Shown here: positions 1 to 11,969 of the stretch, piece after piece
Layout: each line of letters opens with the position of its first letter
Position numbering within the stretch: position 1 is the first letter of the stretch
Source: Dolomedes plantarius
Lineage: Eukaryota; Arthropoda; Arachnida; Araneae; Dolomedidae
DNA length: 64,000 bases
Reading direction: 5' to 3'
NCBI GenBank assembly: GCA_907164885.2
Contig: OU015496.1
Coordinates: forward strand, 139,175,034 to 139,239,033
Notes under the pieces: model-generated
What the model was told of the DNA's origin: nothing
Database searches by the model: none
The model's input: only the letters and a program-made list of their open reading frames with translations
Made by a program: the position numbers and the translations under genes

Positions 1-720
1 GCAAGAAATATATTCGCAGCTTTAATCCTGAATGGTACCAAAGGAAAAGTTGGCTCTGTGACTGTGAAGTGAAAAATGCATTGTTTTGCTTCCCGTGTTT
101 GCTGTTTGGCGGTGATACAACATGGACAAAAGACGGTTTTAGAAATGGGGAAAAAAACTGAAAATCATGAGAAGTCAAAGAAGCATATTGAAAATATGGT
201 TTCAATATCACTTTTAGGAAACGTAAACATTAAGTGAGGCATACAGAATTTCATTCAATGAGCATAACATGAAGGTTAAGAAGAACCGTGAAATTTTATC
301 CAAAATAATAGACTGTATTTTATTTTGTGGAAACTTTGAAACTCCGTAGCCGTCCACTTTTACGGCATTTATTATTTGACTTTTACGGCAAGAGTTTCTA
401 TATATATTTATGCATGTTTCTCTGTCTCCCACTCTCTCTTTGTCCTGGCTGATGGCACAACAGATTTTCAGAACTCTCAAATGGTCATTGCTCTACGGTA
501 CGTGTTTAATCAAGAAACATTTGAGCGCTTTGGGGGATTCTATATTCCAGAAAATCAAACTGCAGATGGCATATCGAAACGTATTCTAGAACAGTTGGAC
601 ATATGGACATAATCCTTCAAGGAAATAGACAAAAGATAATAGCTCAGACATTCGATGGTGCAAATGTCATGAAAGGCAAAAAAGGAGGAAGGAGTTCAAG
701 CAAAAATAAAAGCAGTTTAT
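1..720 (+). pseudogene. hAT/ZMYM1-like transposase remnant (DUF4371 type)
   Basis: Forward translation gives a TTF-type zinc-finger start (WYQRKSWLCDCEVK followed by FCFPCLLFGG, about 30-115), then in other frames NREILSKIIDCILFCG (about 275-335), a stretch matching the DUF4371 core (ADGTTDFQNSQMVIALRY, about 450-510), PENQTADGISKRILEQLD (about 550-600) and AQTFDGANVMKGKKGG (about 640-690). These are successive landmarks of the animal ZMYM1-like hAT transposases, which cut and paste DNA using an RNase H-fold core. The order is right, but there are frameshifts, stops and a missing middle, and the 5' end is cut by the window edge. The C-terminal dimerisation domain is absent here. It is a dead copy. 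Family assignment is from motif memory. Confidence 0.8.
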
Positions 721-1099
721 ATCAGTTTATATCAATGCACATTTTATTCACTTTTATGCATATCAACCAAATTTAATAATAAGAAATTTTACACAATACA
801 AATTTTACACGTTTTACGCAATAATAAAACAATGGTTAAAATTTTTCTGATGCAGCACCCCTACTAATTTTAGCAATGAGCCGCCACTGGAGGCAATGCA
901 TTTAGAGTCAACGATTTTGTGCTAATTTTTCAATTTTCGCACCCTGCCATATTCATAGTGTAACTGTAATATGTTTCTTTATATGACTAAGAGTGACTAC
1001 ACATATGTACACACACAAATCAATTTACTAAACATCATAATACTATACATACACTTAGACACTTCATCATATATCAGGTGCTTAATACTACTAAATAAA
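721..1099. other. A+T-rich gap, no gene seen
   Basis: No convincing coding frame. The stretch at about 850-900 (cacccctactaattttagca...gccgccactgg) looks like the end of a transposon or MITE, but no partner end was found. Confidence 0.4.
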
Positions 1100-1135
1100 C
1101 ACTGGTGAAATAAATTATGAGAATTTGTATATTTG
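1100..1135 (+). repeat. possible left inverted repeat of the Tc1 element at 3.1-4.3 kb
   Basis: These 36 bases (starting cactggtg) match the reverse complement of 4303-4338 at about 30 of 36 positions without gaps. The right copy is followed by TA, as expected for Tc1/mariner; the left copy is not preceded by TA. If they pair, the element would be about 3.2 kb, roughly twice normal Tc1 size, so something would have to be nested in its 5' half. Confidence 0.35.
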
Positions 1136-3090
1136 TGATGTCGGTAAAATACACTTAATAATTAAGATGATAGCATATAATTAATACATAACGCGCGTGG
1201 TAATGTCTGTTTTAAATATATTTGCATTGTTGAAACTCTGTAAGCCTCTACTCAACTTGTTCCAACTAGCGGCGATCCAATTTTTAATTGCTTGATTATT
1301 ACTGAAGATTATTAGAAAAAGGTGCGCAATTTTTTTGATAATGGGAGGTAGCATGAGAGTATATTAAAATATTGGATCACGGCTAGCAATAATATTTGAT
1401 TTCTTAATTTTACTAATAATTTATAATTAAATAACTAAATATGACTGTAACATTTATGTGCATTATATTCTTTTACTTGTTAAACTGGCTGGTATATTGT
1501 TTTTATTAGTTTTTTTTAGTGGCTAGTTAATTATTAATTTTAGAGTGTTTTATTTTTTGTTTTTTCAATTAATAGTAAATTTTGTATAATGAACCCAAAC
1601 CCTTGTGTAAGCTGGGCTGGTAGGCAATGTAACGAGATCTTCGCCATTTCTGCACATTCCCAGACTCTACACCGGATAAGGGGATTAGCAAGAGTATCCA
1701 TTTCAAGGGACATCTCGAAAACAGACATTGAAATGGTTTTACGCGCAACTCAGCGCTCCGTCACGAAAACACCTGCAGACGCGCATAGATACGCCCGAGA
1801 TCGCCAAACGCCGAGTTAGTTCCAGAGTTTAAAATAAAAGAAAATAAATCCTGATTTGATGCAAGATCAAAGGTTGAAAATAAAATACTATACTGCCTAT
1901 CAAATTATAATTCAAGCCCCTCAAATTCTGTTGGTCCGAATTTCCCTGTTAAAATCAAGGAGCGAAGACGCACTCATTTTTACCCACGAGTAGCCATACA
2001 AAGGGGTAAGAGGGTCATGGAATGGAGAAATTTTGAGGGGGGAGTGATTTTTTTTCGGCGGGCTCTCCCTCTCGACCGGGGACTTGGAAAGGTGGGGAGC
2101 CTTCAACTCGACTAGCCGAGAGATGCAAGATGGATCTGGAGATGATTCGATTTTAGCCCGAGCGTGCCCTAGATGTCTGAGGAAGAGAAGATAGACCTGC
2201 TGGCCCATTCCCTTTTAAATTCTGCTATTGAAGACGGTACCGTCCCCCCTTTTTTTTTATTTATTCGCTGCAGCCTTAAACTTGTTTTTACTTAATTTTT
2301 TTTATTTTATTTAACTTAATTATCAATGAATTAAAATTTTTGGTTACCAGCCACTTACGCGAACTTGTTTAAATTAAATTATATTGTGAAAGGTGCTGTT
2401 GATGAGAATTAGAGGAGAGTAGATCCTCAGTGTGTAATCTGCCTATAGGCAGAGTAATCTTAATGGCCGTACAACGTTCAAATAAATTATGTTATTTTTT
2501 TTTGTATAGATGTTGTCATGTCGTTCAGTTGCCTCGTAGTTTTCTTCGTTCCTTTTAGGTAATTTTTATTTCAGCTTTCTTTTCAGTGAACTATTTTCAA
2601 GTTAATTTAAAATAATTTTCATGATTCAGCCCTCTACAGCAGGGGCATCAGCAGTGAGCCAGACTTGTATTTTAATGGGTTATTGCTTATCACAACCCGC
2701 ATCTTTAAAAGGTACTAACCACGACGCAAGTGAATTAATAGGTTTCATGTAACTTTTTTTTAAACTCCTCTAAGATGTATGTAAGCTTAACAATCTTAAT
2801 AAATTATTTTAATTTAACTCTCCCCGTTATAACGTTTTTAAAAACGTAACATATTTTATCGAATTTCATAAAAAGAACTGAACTGGATGTAAAACCAATG
2901 CTTCCAGACAAAAATGTAAATCTTGTACGTCAAATACGTAAGCGTACACGTGTGTGTAGACGGAGCCAGTAGAGAAACAGGCTTTATAAGCGCGCTTAAG
3001 TTAAGACGCATTTCGTTCGCTAGCACACCTCGGCGAATTTCTTGGTGTTATTTTGCAGCAATCGGTTAATTTCAAGTTGTAACAGTAAAA
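1136..3090. other. unidentified sequence 5' of Tc1
   Basis: Short open frames at 1589-1819 (+) and 1921-2208 (-) show no recognisable domain. A more G+C-rich patch at 1920-2240 resembles a repeat end, not coding sequence. No promoter or gene could be supported. Confidence 0.4.
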
Positions 3091-4122
3091 ATGAGTAACC
3101 ACCAACGTTTAGATGATGGACTGAGGTGGCGAATTGCGGGGAGGCTAGAAGCAGGCCAATCTCAAGTCCAAATTTGTAGAGAGTTCAGTTTAACGCCCAG
3201 CGTCGTGTGTAACTTATGAAAACAGTTCCAGGATATCGGATCAATCGAGAGAAATCCTGGGCAAGGTTGTCCAAGAGCCACGACGGCCAGAGAAGATCGC
3301 CATTTGTCGATTATAGCGAGGTGTAACAGGAGTGCTACAGCTTCTCAACTCTCTCGTGACTTGTATGCAGCCACAGGAACCCGTGTATCAAGGGTGGCTG
3401 TTTCCAAAAGACTTCATGACAGAGGGTTGTTTGCAAGAAGACCTGCTGTTTGCGTCCCGCTCACTTCTACGAACAGGAGAATCCGTTTATCATGATGCAT
3501 AGAGCATAGAGATTGGAGTATGGATCAATGGGCGACCGTTCTCTTCACTGATGAGTCCTGGTTCAGCCTAAACACCGATTCTCGCCGTACGTTCATATGG
3601 AGAGAACCAGGGACCCGCTACCTACCCTCCAATGTCCGCGAAATCGACCATTATGGCGGAGGAGGTTTAATGGTCTGGGCAGGCATCATGTTGGATGGCC
3701 GCACACCTCTCCATGTCTTTGAAAGAGGCACTGTGACTGGTGTGAGGTATAGGGATGAGGTCTTGGAGCCCTATGTTCGCCTTTTCAGGAGTGCAGTTGG
3801 CCCTGTGTTCATTTTAATGGACGATAACGCGAGGCCACATAGAGCTCTTCTGGTCGACGAATTTCTAGAGAGTGAGGATATTCGCCGGATGGATTGGCCA
3901 TCCAGATCTCCAGACCTTAACCCTACAGAGCTTGTCTGGGACGCTCTGGGGAGGGCAATTATAACTCGCAACCCCCCTCCGAGAACCATCCAGGGAATGA
4001 AAACAGCGTTGCTGAACGAGTGGGACCAATTGCCACAGGAAATGATAAACTGCCTTATTTCAAGTATGAAATCACGCTGCGAGACCTGTATATCTGTAAG
4101 AGGGGACTATACCTCCTATTAA
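3091..4122 (+). pseudogene. Tc1-like transposase, two in-frame stops
   Basis: One frame runs 344 codons from ATG 3091 to the stop at 4120-4122, the usual Tc1 transposase length (about 340 residues). It is interrupted by TGA at 3217-3219 and TGA at 3493-3495. The N-terminal paired-like helix-turn-helix is visible (RIAGRLEAGQSQVQICREF, then ATASQLSRDLYAATG). The catalytic core is complete: FTDESWFS (first Asp), LMDDNARPH (second Asp) and SPDLNPTELVWD (Glu), with 34 residues between the second Asp and the Glu, the DD34E signature of Tc1. The protein would bind the terminal repeats and move the element into TA sites in the nucleus. The two stops make this copy inactive as it stands. Confidence 0.92.
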
Positions 4123-4302
4123 CCCATTTTTTTTTTGTTTATTTTGCAATCGCTGTTTCATACCTTCCGACTCCAACGAGTGTTACGCACGATCATGTGT
4201 GTGTATTGCAATTATTGAATGGTTATTTGTTTTGTATTGTATCAATGTATGTGCATATCAAATTTCATTAAAATCGGTACAGTAGTTCTAGAGATAATCG
4301 AC

Positions 4303-4338
4303 CAAGTCTGCAAATTCTCTTAATTTCTTACACCAGTG
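4303..4338 (-). repeat. right terminal inverted repeat of the Tc1-like element
   Basis: Ends caccagtg followed by TA at 4339-4340, the expected Tc1 end and target site. It lies about 180 bp beyond the transposase stop. Partner candidate at 1100-1135. Confidence 0.55.
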
Positions 4339-4344
4339 TACTAA

Positions 4345-4885
4345 TCTAATACTCAACAATTCTAAGTGATATATATCTATGGCAATATATGTTAATATTA
4401 ATTATAATTTCTCATATCATTATTGTGCGCGATCACCTAATTACCATGTTTTTATTAACTCGCTTTCTTGTTTGTTTGTGTGTTTGTCCCGTACAAATTT
4501 TGCAATCGATTTTCAACTAACTTCCAGACTAGCTAGACATTTGATACTTTTAGAATAGGTCAGAACACGATGACAATGCATTATTTTAATACTTTTAGCC
4601 ATCTCTAAACAGAATTAAATTCATTTTCAGTTAATTTTGTTTTGTAGACTGGTGCAGCCATCTATTGGGCGCGACGGGAACGAAAAGTTAAACGCAAGTA
4701 AACTTCCAATTAACTTCATTTTCTTTCAAGTTGATGGGATAATTCATCAAAATTTTTTTTAAAAAGTATTTATTAATACATAGAATTGTCAAGTTTATAT
4801 GATTCAACAGAAAATTTAAAAACAGGGTATATAAAAATTCTTTTTATCTTTAATTATTTAGCATTACCCAGTGAGCAAATGACAC
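4345..4885. other. gap, no gene seen
   Basis: A+T-rich. The block at about 4455-4690 (cttgtttgtttgtgtgtttgtcc... and tggtgcagccatctattggg) looks like decayed repeat ends. No coding frame supported. Confidence 0.35.
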
Positions 4886-6300
4886 GGAATTACAAGGTAC
4901 ATAAAATCCCATACCTGGGGCAATTTCTCGTAACAGCTGGGCAGTCGCTCTCCTTATTACAATGGGTTCTCCTTTGATGACAAAAGCCGGGCTGGCTGGA
5001 TTGCGCCTCGCTCCTATTGGTCAAACTTTTTACCGGCCTATGCTCCCTTCGCTGGTGGTACTCGATCGACGAGGGGGTCGGCGTGGACCAGGCTACACTT
5101 CTCGATGACCTGGTCGGGGAATTCCTTAGCGTTACTTTGTGGACGAAATTCTTGGCTTCCATTTGGCGGTATGTTTGAGTATTCTCCACGGCATGGCGTG
5201 TGCGGGGACTAGGCGGTGCTTGGTGACTCGGCACACGTATGGGGCTCTCATTCGATTGCTGTTTGGTTCACTATGATCTATCGGCTTGACTTTTCATTCC
5301 TCCTTCATACTCCGCATAGACTTCGTGGCTCTACCTTTTATAATTGAATGTCCATCAAATCTTTTTGCTACTTGCGAGCTCAAAGTATACGTGATAACTG
5401 CAGCTCTAACCTTCTTCATTACTAACTCTTGAGTTTATCTACCCGCAATACTCCATCAATTGCGGCCTCTTCAGCTCCTAATTCTGCCTACATCTCTCAA
5501 TTTCTAAACTCAATCTGCCAAACTTTCTCTCTGAACATAATTTTAACTCCTCTGAGCTTAATTTCAATTCCTCTACTACGGGCTTCCATTGGTGGCCACC
5601 TTCTAACCAATGGGCCGATTTGAATCATTATTATTGGCTGCACATATAATAATATTTTATAATTTCTCTTCTTCCAATCTAAATTGAGGGGGGCGCACGT
5701 TTTCGGTACCCTCTCTTTTGGGATTCCAAACTCTCACTCTCCTCTCGGCCTCCTGTTGTTCCACTAATGATGTTACTCACTTTCATGACTCCCCTTCTAT
5801 TTCATTTAAACTTCGCACACCCTCGTATCCATTTTCGCCTGATCTGTTCATGAAATCCAGCTGGGCACCACTCACTGCCCGTTTCTCACATTACTTTTCT
5901 ATTTCATTTCAACTTAGCACACCCTCGTCTCCGTTTTCGCCTGACCAGTTCATTAAATCCAGCTGGTCACCACTCACCGTCCGTTTCTCACATTACTTTT
6001 GCGACTGTCTTGCATCTGTTCTATTTGTGAGAACCATGTCGCCCCAACTGTAACACATGGTGTAGTAGGAAACATTATTTTCGAATCACATTATCTCTTT
6101 TACTTCATTTACTGTCCAACCCTCGCGATCCTGTGCGAACGGGAGGCGTTAGATTTTGCGCCATCATGCACACTACTCAAGCGAAGCAGCTTCGCTGATA
6201 CTCGCCCCACTGATTCTAGGACCCACAATCGTTCCACGTTCAAAGACTGATAAATTGCGCTTTCTACCCACTCCTTTCCAGGCTACTTCAACTGTCTTTA
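4886..6300. repeat. G+C-richer unidentified repeat region
   Basis: Base composition differs sharply from both flanks. Open frames exist on both strands (4890-5234 minus, 5718-6053 plus) but none shows a domain I recognise, and the plus frame simply spans a tandem duplication. It could be the LTR or untranslated part of a retrotransposon, since a Gypsy fragment lies 1 kb downstream, but no paired LTR, primer-binding site or polypurine tract was found. Identity unknown. Confidence 0.4.
5798..6001 (+). repeat. two tandem copies of a 102-bp unit
   Basis: 5798-5899 and 5900-6001 are near-identical (tatttcattt...cacaccctcgt...gaaatccagctgg...ctcacattactttt). The 102-bp period is a multiple of three, which is why one open frame passes through both copies. 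Confidence 0.85.
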
Positions 6301-7104
6301 CAATCACTTAGCAATCCCTTTTTATACCTCTCAACCACAGGCAGCAATAACGTGACGTCATAGCTGATTTGCATAAAACTGTCAGTTGGTCATAAAAATT
6401 GGCCGCTCATTGCAAACTGTCTTTATTCTAGGGAAACCTATGTTCACCTCGCTGTAATGTTGCTGAATGCGAGAAAATAAAAAATTTAAAGTTTGTTAAC
6501 TGTTTATAGTCAAATGCAAATACGTTTAGAAGAGTGTATCATAAAATACTCATGTTAGCGAAAGAGCTGTGATGTGGTCACGAAGAAATTGTAATTATTT
6601 GTCTTTCAGGAATTTGAAGAAAACTTATTTGCTACTCGCATACTATTACTTCAAGCCGAGAATTTTCAGCAGATATTCGAGAGCTCTTTATAATTCTACA
6701 AAATATATCCATTAAGCAATAAATTTTCCAGTATATCCACCTATGAAATCCGAGATTAAGTCAACTATCAACAAAACTTACTCGTGTAATCAAAAATCGA
6801 TTCCAAAGGCAGTCTGAATAAATAATATTAAATTAATGATTCGACAATGAACTGTTTACATTTATCTTTTAAACTGTTATCAATGAGTAATTAATTATTT
6901 AAATTAATCTTTTTGAATTTATATAAATTCTCTGGCTGAAATTACTTCGTTTTCGCATATTTGGTGCATATAACAAACTTTCACTGTCATTTTCTCGTAA
7001 TTTTGAGAGTTTAGAACATTTCTACTATTTTCTAAAATCACACATTTTTAATGTGCTCATAGCAAAGTGTATTTTCTGTACTGCCATTGACTAAATTTCC
7101 TGAC
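6301..7104. other. gap, no gene seen
   Basis: A+T-rich DNA with no supported coding frame or recognisable repeat. Confidence 0.35.
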
Positions 7105-7178
7105 GCATATAAGGTATAGTTAGTAAACAACTTTGTTTCGTTTAGTAATGCGATATAACACAAAAATGGACCTTACAT
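7105..7178 (+). repeat. direct repeat, left copy, flanking the Gypsy fragment
   Basis: Begins gcatataaggtatagttag and ends atggaccttaca. The same sequence with a few changes recurs at 8360-8432. Confidence 0.8.
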
Positions 7179-7379
7179 TCGGGCCCGCTCAATGCTAAAT
7201 TTAGATATTAATAATAAAATTTACATTGAAGCGTAAAAACTAAAAAGTTCTACGAAAGATTTTGTCGAAGTCTTTCAGGTGGTTGGAATTTGCTCCCAAC
7301 TTCCATTTCCGCTTATTTTGGGATTCGACTGACAACAACAAGTGCAAGCTAGATGCACTTACGACCCTAACGGTTCACT

Positions 7380-8360
7380 ATGCAATTCTACGCCGTCTGC
7401 ACTCTATACGAATGTATTCATTCATCAAAACCTAGCATTAACTGCATTGCTTCCAGTAAACTCTCAGTACCGCCATTAGACGATGTTGTTTTTCCAGTAG
7501 CAAAACCAAGTATACTTCCTCCTCAAACTGAACTTATTCCAAAATCTGCAGGACTATCTAAGATACAACAATCTCAACTTGATGCTGTAATTGAACAATT
7601 TTCAGAGTTTTTTTATTCTAATGATGACAACATTGGGCTATGTCCATATGTGGAATTCAAAATAGAATTGCAACATGACAAGCCTATCCGATGTCGACCA
7701 TATGACCTTACGGAGCCTGATCACCAGTTTTTGATCATTCAAATTCAAAAATGGTTAAAACAAGGAATTTCTCGTCCTTCTAACTCGCCTTACGCCGCCC
7801 CTGCTTTTATCGTGGAGCAGCCCTTCCATGAAAGCACTCCAAGATGAGTTGTTGTGGATTTCTCGCGCACTATCAACTCCATCACCAAGATTGACCCGCA
7901 CCCAATCGACCAGATGGAAGATGTGATTAAACGCACCGCAGGAAAACGCTTCAATTCTAAAATGGATGTAACATCTGCGTTTAACACCATCCGCGTCAGA
8001 GAATCTGACATCTGCAAAACTGGCTTTTGTTACCCCCGACGGACATTACGAGTTTCTTCGAATGCCATTTGGTGTCACTAACGGCCCATCTACGATGACA
8101 AGAGCAATAAAATTGGCTTACGACCACCTTACTGCGCATAATGTAAATACGTACATACATTGACGACATTTCAACTTCACATGATGATTTCGGCTACCAC
8201 CTGAAAGTTATTTACAATATTTTTCAAGCTACTCGCAAAGCTGGATTCAAGTTAACACCAGAAAAGTCACAATTTGCTGCACCAGAAATCGCCCTTTTTG
8301 GTCGAATTCTTTCCTAAGATGGTGAACGCCCTGATCCAGAACGCACAGCAGCAGTTGCGC
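7380..8360 (+). pseudogene. Ty3/Gypsy reverse transcriptase fragment
   Basis: The frame from 7380 carries the protease-RT linker and RT start (QGISRPSNSPYAAPAFIV), then an in-frame TGA at 7845-7847, then VVVDFSRTINSITKIDPHP and KMDVTSAFNTIRV (RT blocks 2-3, catalytic Asp in the second). A one-base shift near 8027 moves to TPDGHYEFLRMPFGVTNGP (block 4), and another near 8155 to the active site YIDD followed by ISTSHDDFGYH. The next part reads KLTPEKSQFAAPEIALFGR with a stop near 8313. This is the Gypsy RT, which copies element RNA into DNA. RNase H, integrase, gag and LTRs are missing. The fragment ends exactly at a repeat also found upstream. Confidence 0.88.
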
Positions 8361-8432
8361 CATATAAGGTATGGTTAGTAAACAACTTTTTTTTGTTTAG
8401 TAATGCGATGCGATACAAAAATGGACCTTACA
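8360..8432 (+). repeat. direct repeat, right copy, flanking the Gypsy fragment
   Basis: Matches 7105-7178 over about 72 bp (atataaggtatggttagtaa...aaaaatggaccttaca). Its left border coincides with the end of recognisable Gypsy RT sequence. Confidence 0.8.
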
Positions 8433-9985
8433 CGCATTTATTTGAGGGACATCTGGAACGTGATCTGATATCGAGACAAAATTCCCTCGGCAATGCCATG
8501 CGAGTGTAGTTATTGATTATTCTCATGGAAGCAAACAAAATGACAGCGACCATGTTTACGCCGGGATTTACCTACTAATCCAATATGATTATGCACACCA
8601 GAACAGGAAGCGTTCTTCACACGATCTGTAGACCGTGCCTAGGATCTCTTCAACGTACAGTCCGTTGCCCTAATATTGTCTGTAGCTAGACCTAGTACTT
8701 GCTCACGATACCTGGCCAGAGAGGAATGTTATTTTCTAAGTTGTTCATATTTTCATTGGCGGTGTTCTCGCTTGAATTAAGCATTCAAGGTAATCTTTCA
8801 ACCAACACTTCAAATTAACGTTGAAGTAGTAGGTCAATCGGGGCGCTGAAAGTTAACATGGACATTGTCATATCATTCGTTTCCGAGGGAATAAGTTATA
8901 ACCCCACTCGCAAGGCACAGATAGGGAAATTTTGTCTGGATAAAAGCCACTGGTCCACAGAAATATGTCTGCGATGTGGGGGTGGGGAACTTGGGCAAAA
9001 ATTGAAACCGCAGTAGGCTTATTTTATTTAAAATTGCGAAATTTTTCTACTACGAGTATTTTAGAACGGGAGATCGCACTCTCGCGTCTGGCATTTATCA
9101 GATCAGTCTGGTGAGATGAACGAGTCGTGTATCCAACCTCTCACATTCTCCCCCACCTACATCTGCGATAAAAAGTTTTTTTAAGTATTGAGTCAGTGTT
9201 CGCCGCACATTTACTTTTTATAGCATTTTTCCGGTGATGATGATTTACATTGTTCCGCCATGCATATTTTGTTCCATACTTCCCAAGAGACGAGCGCCGT
9301 ATTGTCTGCAGTCTGCATGGCGTAACAGGGATCGACACATTCATCCGCCTCTAATCTGTCGGCATCCCCACCACAAAACCATGCCAGAGGTGGAAGTGAT
9401 TCTCAAAAAGCGAAATCCTACTTTAATAATGTTTTCTAAAAATCTTTGGCTCCGAAAAAGAAAAAAAATGTAAAACTTCTCTTACAAATTGTGATATGAT
9501 AGTTCTATTAATGATTCCTCATCTAGTTCACCTAAATGTATCATTTCGTCAATTTCTTTTTTTATACTGAATATCAACCTTATCCACATTTTGTTTGGAA
9601 GGGTTGTGTTAGAAATTTGATTGAAAGGATCAATCATAAGCAAATGGACTGTATTTTTAACATTTTATTTTCAGTAGCAGTGAGCACATGTTTCGACGGC
9701 CAGTCCCGCTGCTCGACTAACATATTACACATAGTGCCACTAGGGAGCGACATAATGAAAGGAGTATTTCTTTCCATATTCCCCCCGTTGAAATGGAAAT
9801 TTACACAGGAAAGAAGGAAGTTACATAAGAAAAATCACAAAAATTGAAACAAAGTTTAACATTAAGGTAACACAATGATGTACAATTTGAGTATTTTCTT
9901 CAATTACAGAAATTAATAAAAAATTTTAATTATAATATCAATAATACATAAATCTTAGTACACTATACACAAACTACTACATAAA
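8433..9985. other. gap, no gene seen
   Basis: Mixed composition, G+C-richer at 8440-8960. Open frames at 9141-9344 (-), 9234-9473 (+) and 9536-9847 (+) have no domain or codon pattern that supports a gene. May hold LTR or untranslated remnants of the neighbouring retroelements, but no paired LTRs were seen. Confidence 0.35.
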
Positions 9986-9989
9986 CTTT

Positions 9990-11925
9990 TATGACTTATC
10001 ATTTTACTCAGTTGTATCTGAAGTAGGTAAAGTGCAAAATTTTAGAAATAGCTAGAGTTAATACACCTTTTACAGTTTGCACCTTGACTACTCTGACCTT
10101 CATATCAGGACCTGGTATCGTTTCTATTATCCGACCCATGTGTCCCTTACTCGGTGGTAAGTTGTCTTCCTTTATTAAGACCAAAGTTCCCTTATTTATA
10201 TTACTCTTCTCAAATTGGCATTTGTTTCGATTTTGCAAGTGGTGTAGGTAATCTCTACTCCAATTTTTCCAAATTAATTGCACTGATCTAGTAATGCGTT
10301 GCCATTTCGACAATTTGTTTTCAGCTATATAAGTTATGTTTAGTTCTAGAATCGCTTCAATCGGTCTGCCGATGAGAAAATGCCCAGGTATTAGGACTTG
10401 TTATTTATCTCTGAGGATAATAACCTGATGAGACTAAGAGTCGAGAATTAAATATGCCCTCGATTTGAATTATCAGAGTTAAAAATTCTTCAATTCTGAG
10501 CTTTGAATTTCCCAATTTTTTTAAATGAGTTTTAAAGGATTTAACACTATTTTCCCATAGACCGTCGAAATTAGGAGATCTAGGGGGTATAATGTTCCAG
10601 CTTTCACCTTCAGAAGCCAAATAATTTCCTACCTTTTCATCAGGTATGCATACTATTTTTCGAAGTCTGTTCAACCCCGTTTGGGTTTCCCGGAAGTTAG
10701 TTGCGTTGTCTAATAATATAGAAGAGCTTTTGCCTCTTCTGGCAAAAACCTTTTTAAAGCCGCGATGAATGCTTCTGTTGTTAAACACGTGGCAATTTAA
10801 AGATGAATGGCCTTTGTGGCTAAACATATAAATATTGATACGTATATTTTGGAATAATTTCCCTTGCGTTGTCCCTTATATTTTACTTCAAAGGGGCCCG
10901 TAAAGTCAACACCAGTGTCAGTGAAAGGTGGACTTGGTTTTATCCTAACTGATGGTAAATTACCAATTATTTGTTCACTGATAATTGGATTGTGTTTAAC
11001 ACATTACATACAACCTTCTTTACTTACCTTGAATAGGCCAAAATGACATTCTAATAAAATGAATCAAGTGTGGGGTCCTACATGAAAAAATCTTTTAGGG
11101 AAATATGTAAATATCAACATGGTTAATTTATGATTCATGGAATAATCATCGGATGTTTCTTATAATAGGATAATTCGGAATTTTGAAGTCTACCTCCGAC
11201 ACGAATAACTCTTATTATTGAGTACTGGGCACAAATTTTTTAACTTACTTTTGCGAGGAATTGGCTTGCTACTTTTTAATGCTTTTAAGACCTCTGGAAA
11301 ATCCTCACTCTGGACCATTTTAACTAGTTTAGAAATTGCGCATTATAACTCATTGTGTTAACGTACCTTTTCTCTTAGATTTCAGATATTTGCAATTAAA
11401 GATAAATCTATATATATAAGCTATAATATGAATAATCGCCAAAATATTATTACTCATATTAAAATGCTGTAACAGAAAGGCTTTTCATTAGAGAAAATTA
11501 ATGATATTTTGGAGTCATTATCAGGAGAGTCAATGTTTTTTCTAAGTTCGCCACCATACTGTTTACCACATCATTTGCAAGGTTCATTTCTTGGCTCAAA
11601 AGAGAGAGACCATTCCACCATAATGCAGTTTTGGTAAGAGACTGGGCACTAATTCCTCTTGTCACTAGGTCAGAAGGATTTATACCTGGACAGTACCTTC
11701 AGGCTGATGGATCTGTCTGGATTTCGGACACATCATTGCTTACGAAGGATTTCCACCGTTTGTTGGAACCTTTTATCCAATACAATGTAATCTTGGAATC
11801 AGTGTAAAAGAACATTTTATATCTTTCTTTAAATTAACAATTCTTTTAACTTCGTTGGCCAAACGTGCAGCAAGTAGTGCGTAGAGAAACTCCATCCTCG
11901 GAGGAGATGCGTATTCAAATTTAAC
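9990..11925 (-). pseudogene. BEL/Pao retrotransposon pol fragment (RNase H, integrase, DUF5641)
   Basis: Read on the minus strand from 11925 leftwards: end of RT (PPRMEFLYALLAARLANEV, about 11870-11920), RNase H ([19 protein letters not shown] and PSDLVTRGISAQSL, about 11640-11830), integrase zinc-binding region (VGGRLQNSELSYYKKHPMI, about 11140-11210), integrase core (PPFTDTGVDFTGPFEVKY, about 10875-10935; DNATNF; IIPPRSPNFDGLWENSVKSF, about 10540-10600) and the C-terminal DUF5641 (RDYLHHLQNRNKC, GTLVLIKEDNLPPSKGHMGR, 10020-10260). The order is that of BEL/Pao pol. Several frameshifts and stops break it. RT is truncated where it meets the zinc-finger gene near 11915. No LTRs were recognised. 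Confidence 0.9.
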
Positions 11926-11969
11926 TGCAAGGAAAATCTTTCCTCACATACAGTGCAGGAGAAAGATTT
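11900..11969 (-). pseudogene. ninth zinc finger beyond the stop, fused to BEL/Pao
   Basis: After the TAG the same frame continues KSFSCTVCEERFSLQLNLNT, a ninth finger with Cys-x2-Cys and the helix start, and breaks where BEL/Pao RT sequence begins (about 11905-11915). This suggests the array was longer and that the retrotransposon, or a deletion, removed the original 3' end. Confidence 0.65.

Noticed and set aside
4020..4271. 83-codon plus frame overlapping the Tc1 end
   Set aside because: Different frame from the clear DD34E transposase and mostly downstream noncoding DNA.
9536..9847. 103-codon plus frame
   Set aside because: No domain, no splice or promoter support, A+T-driven composition.
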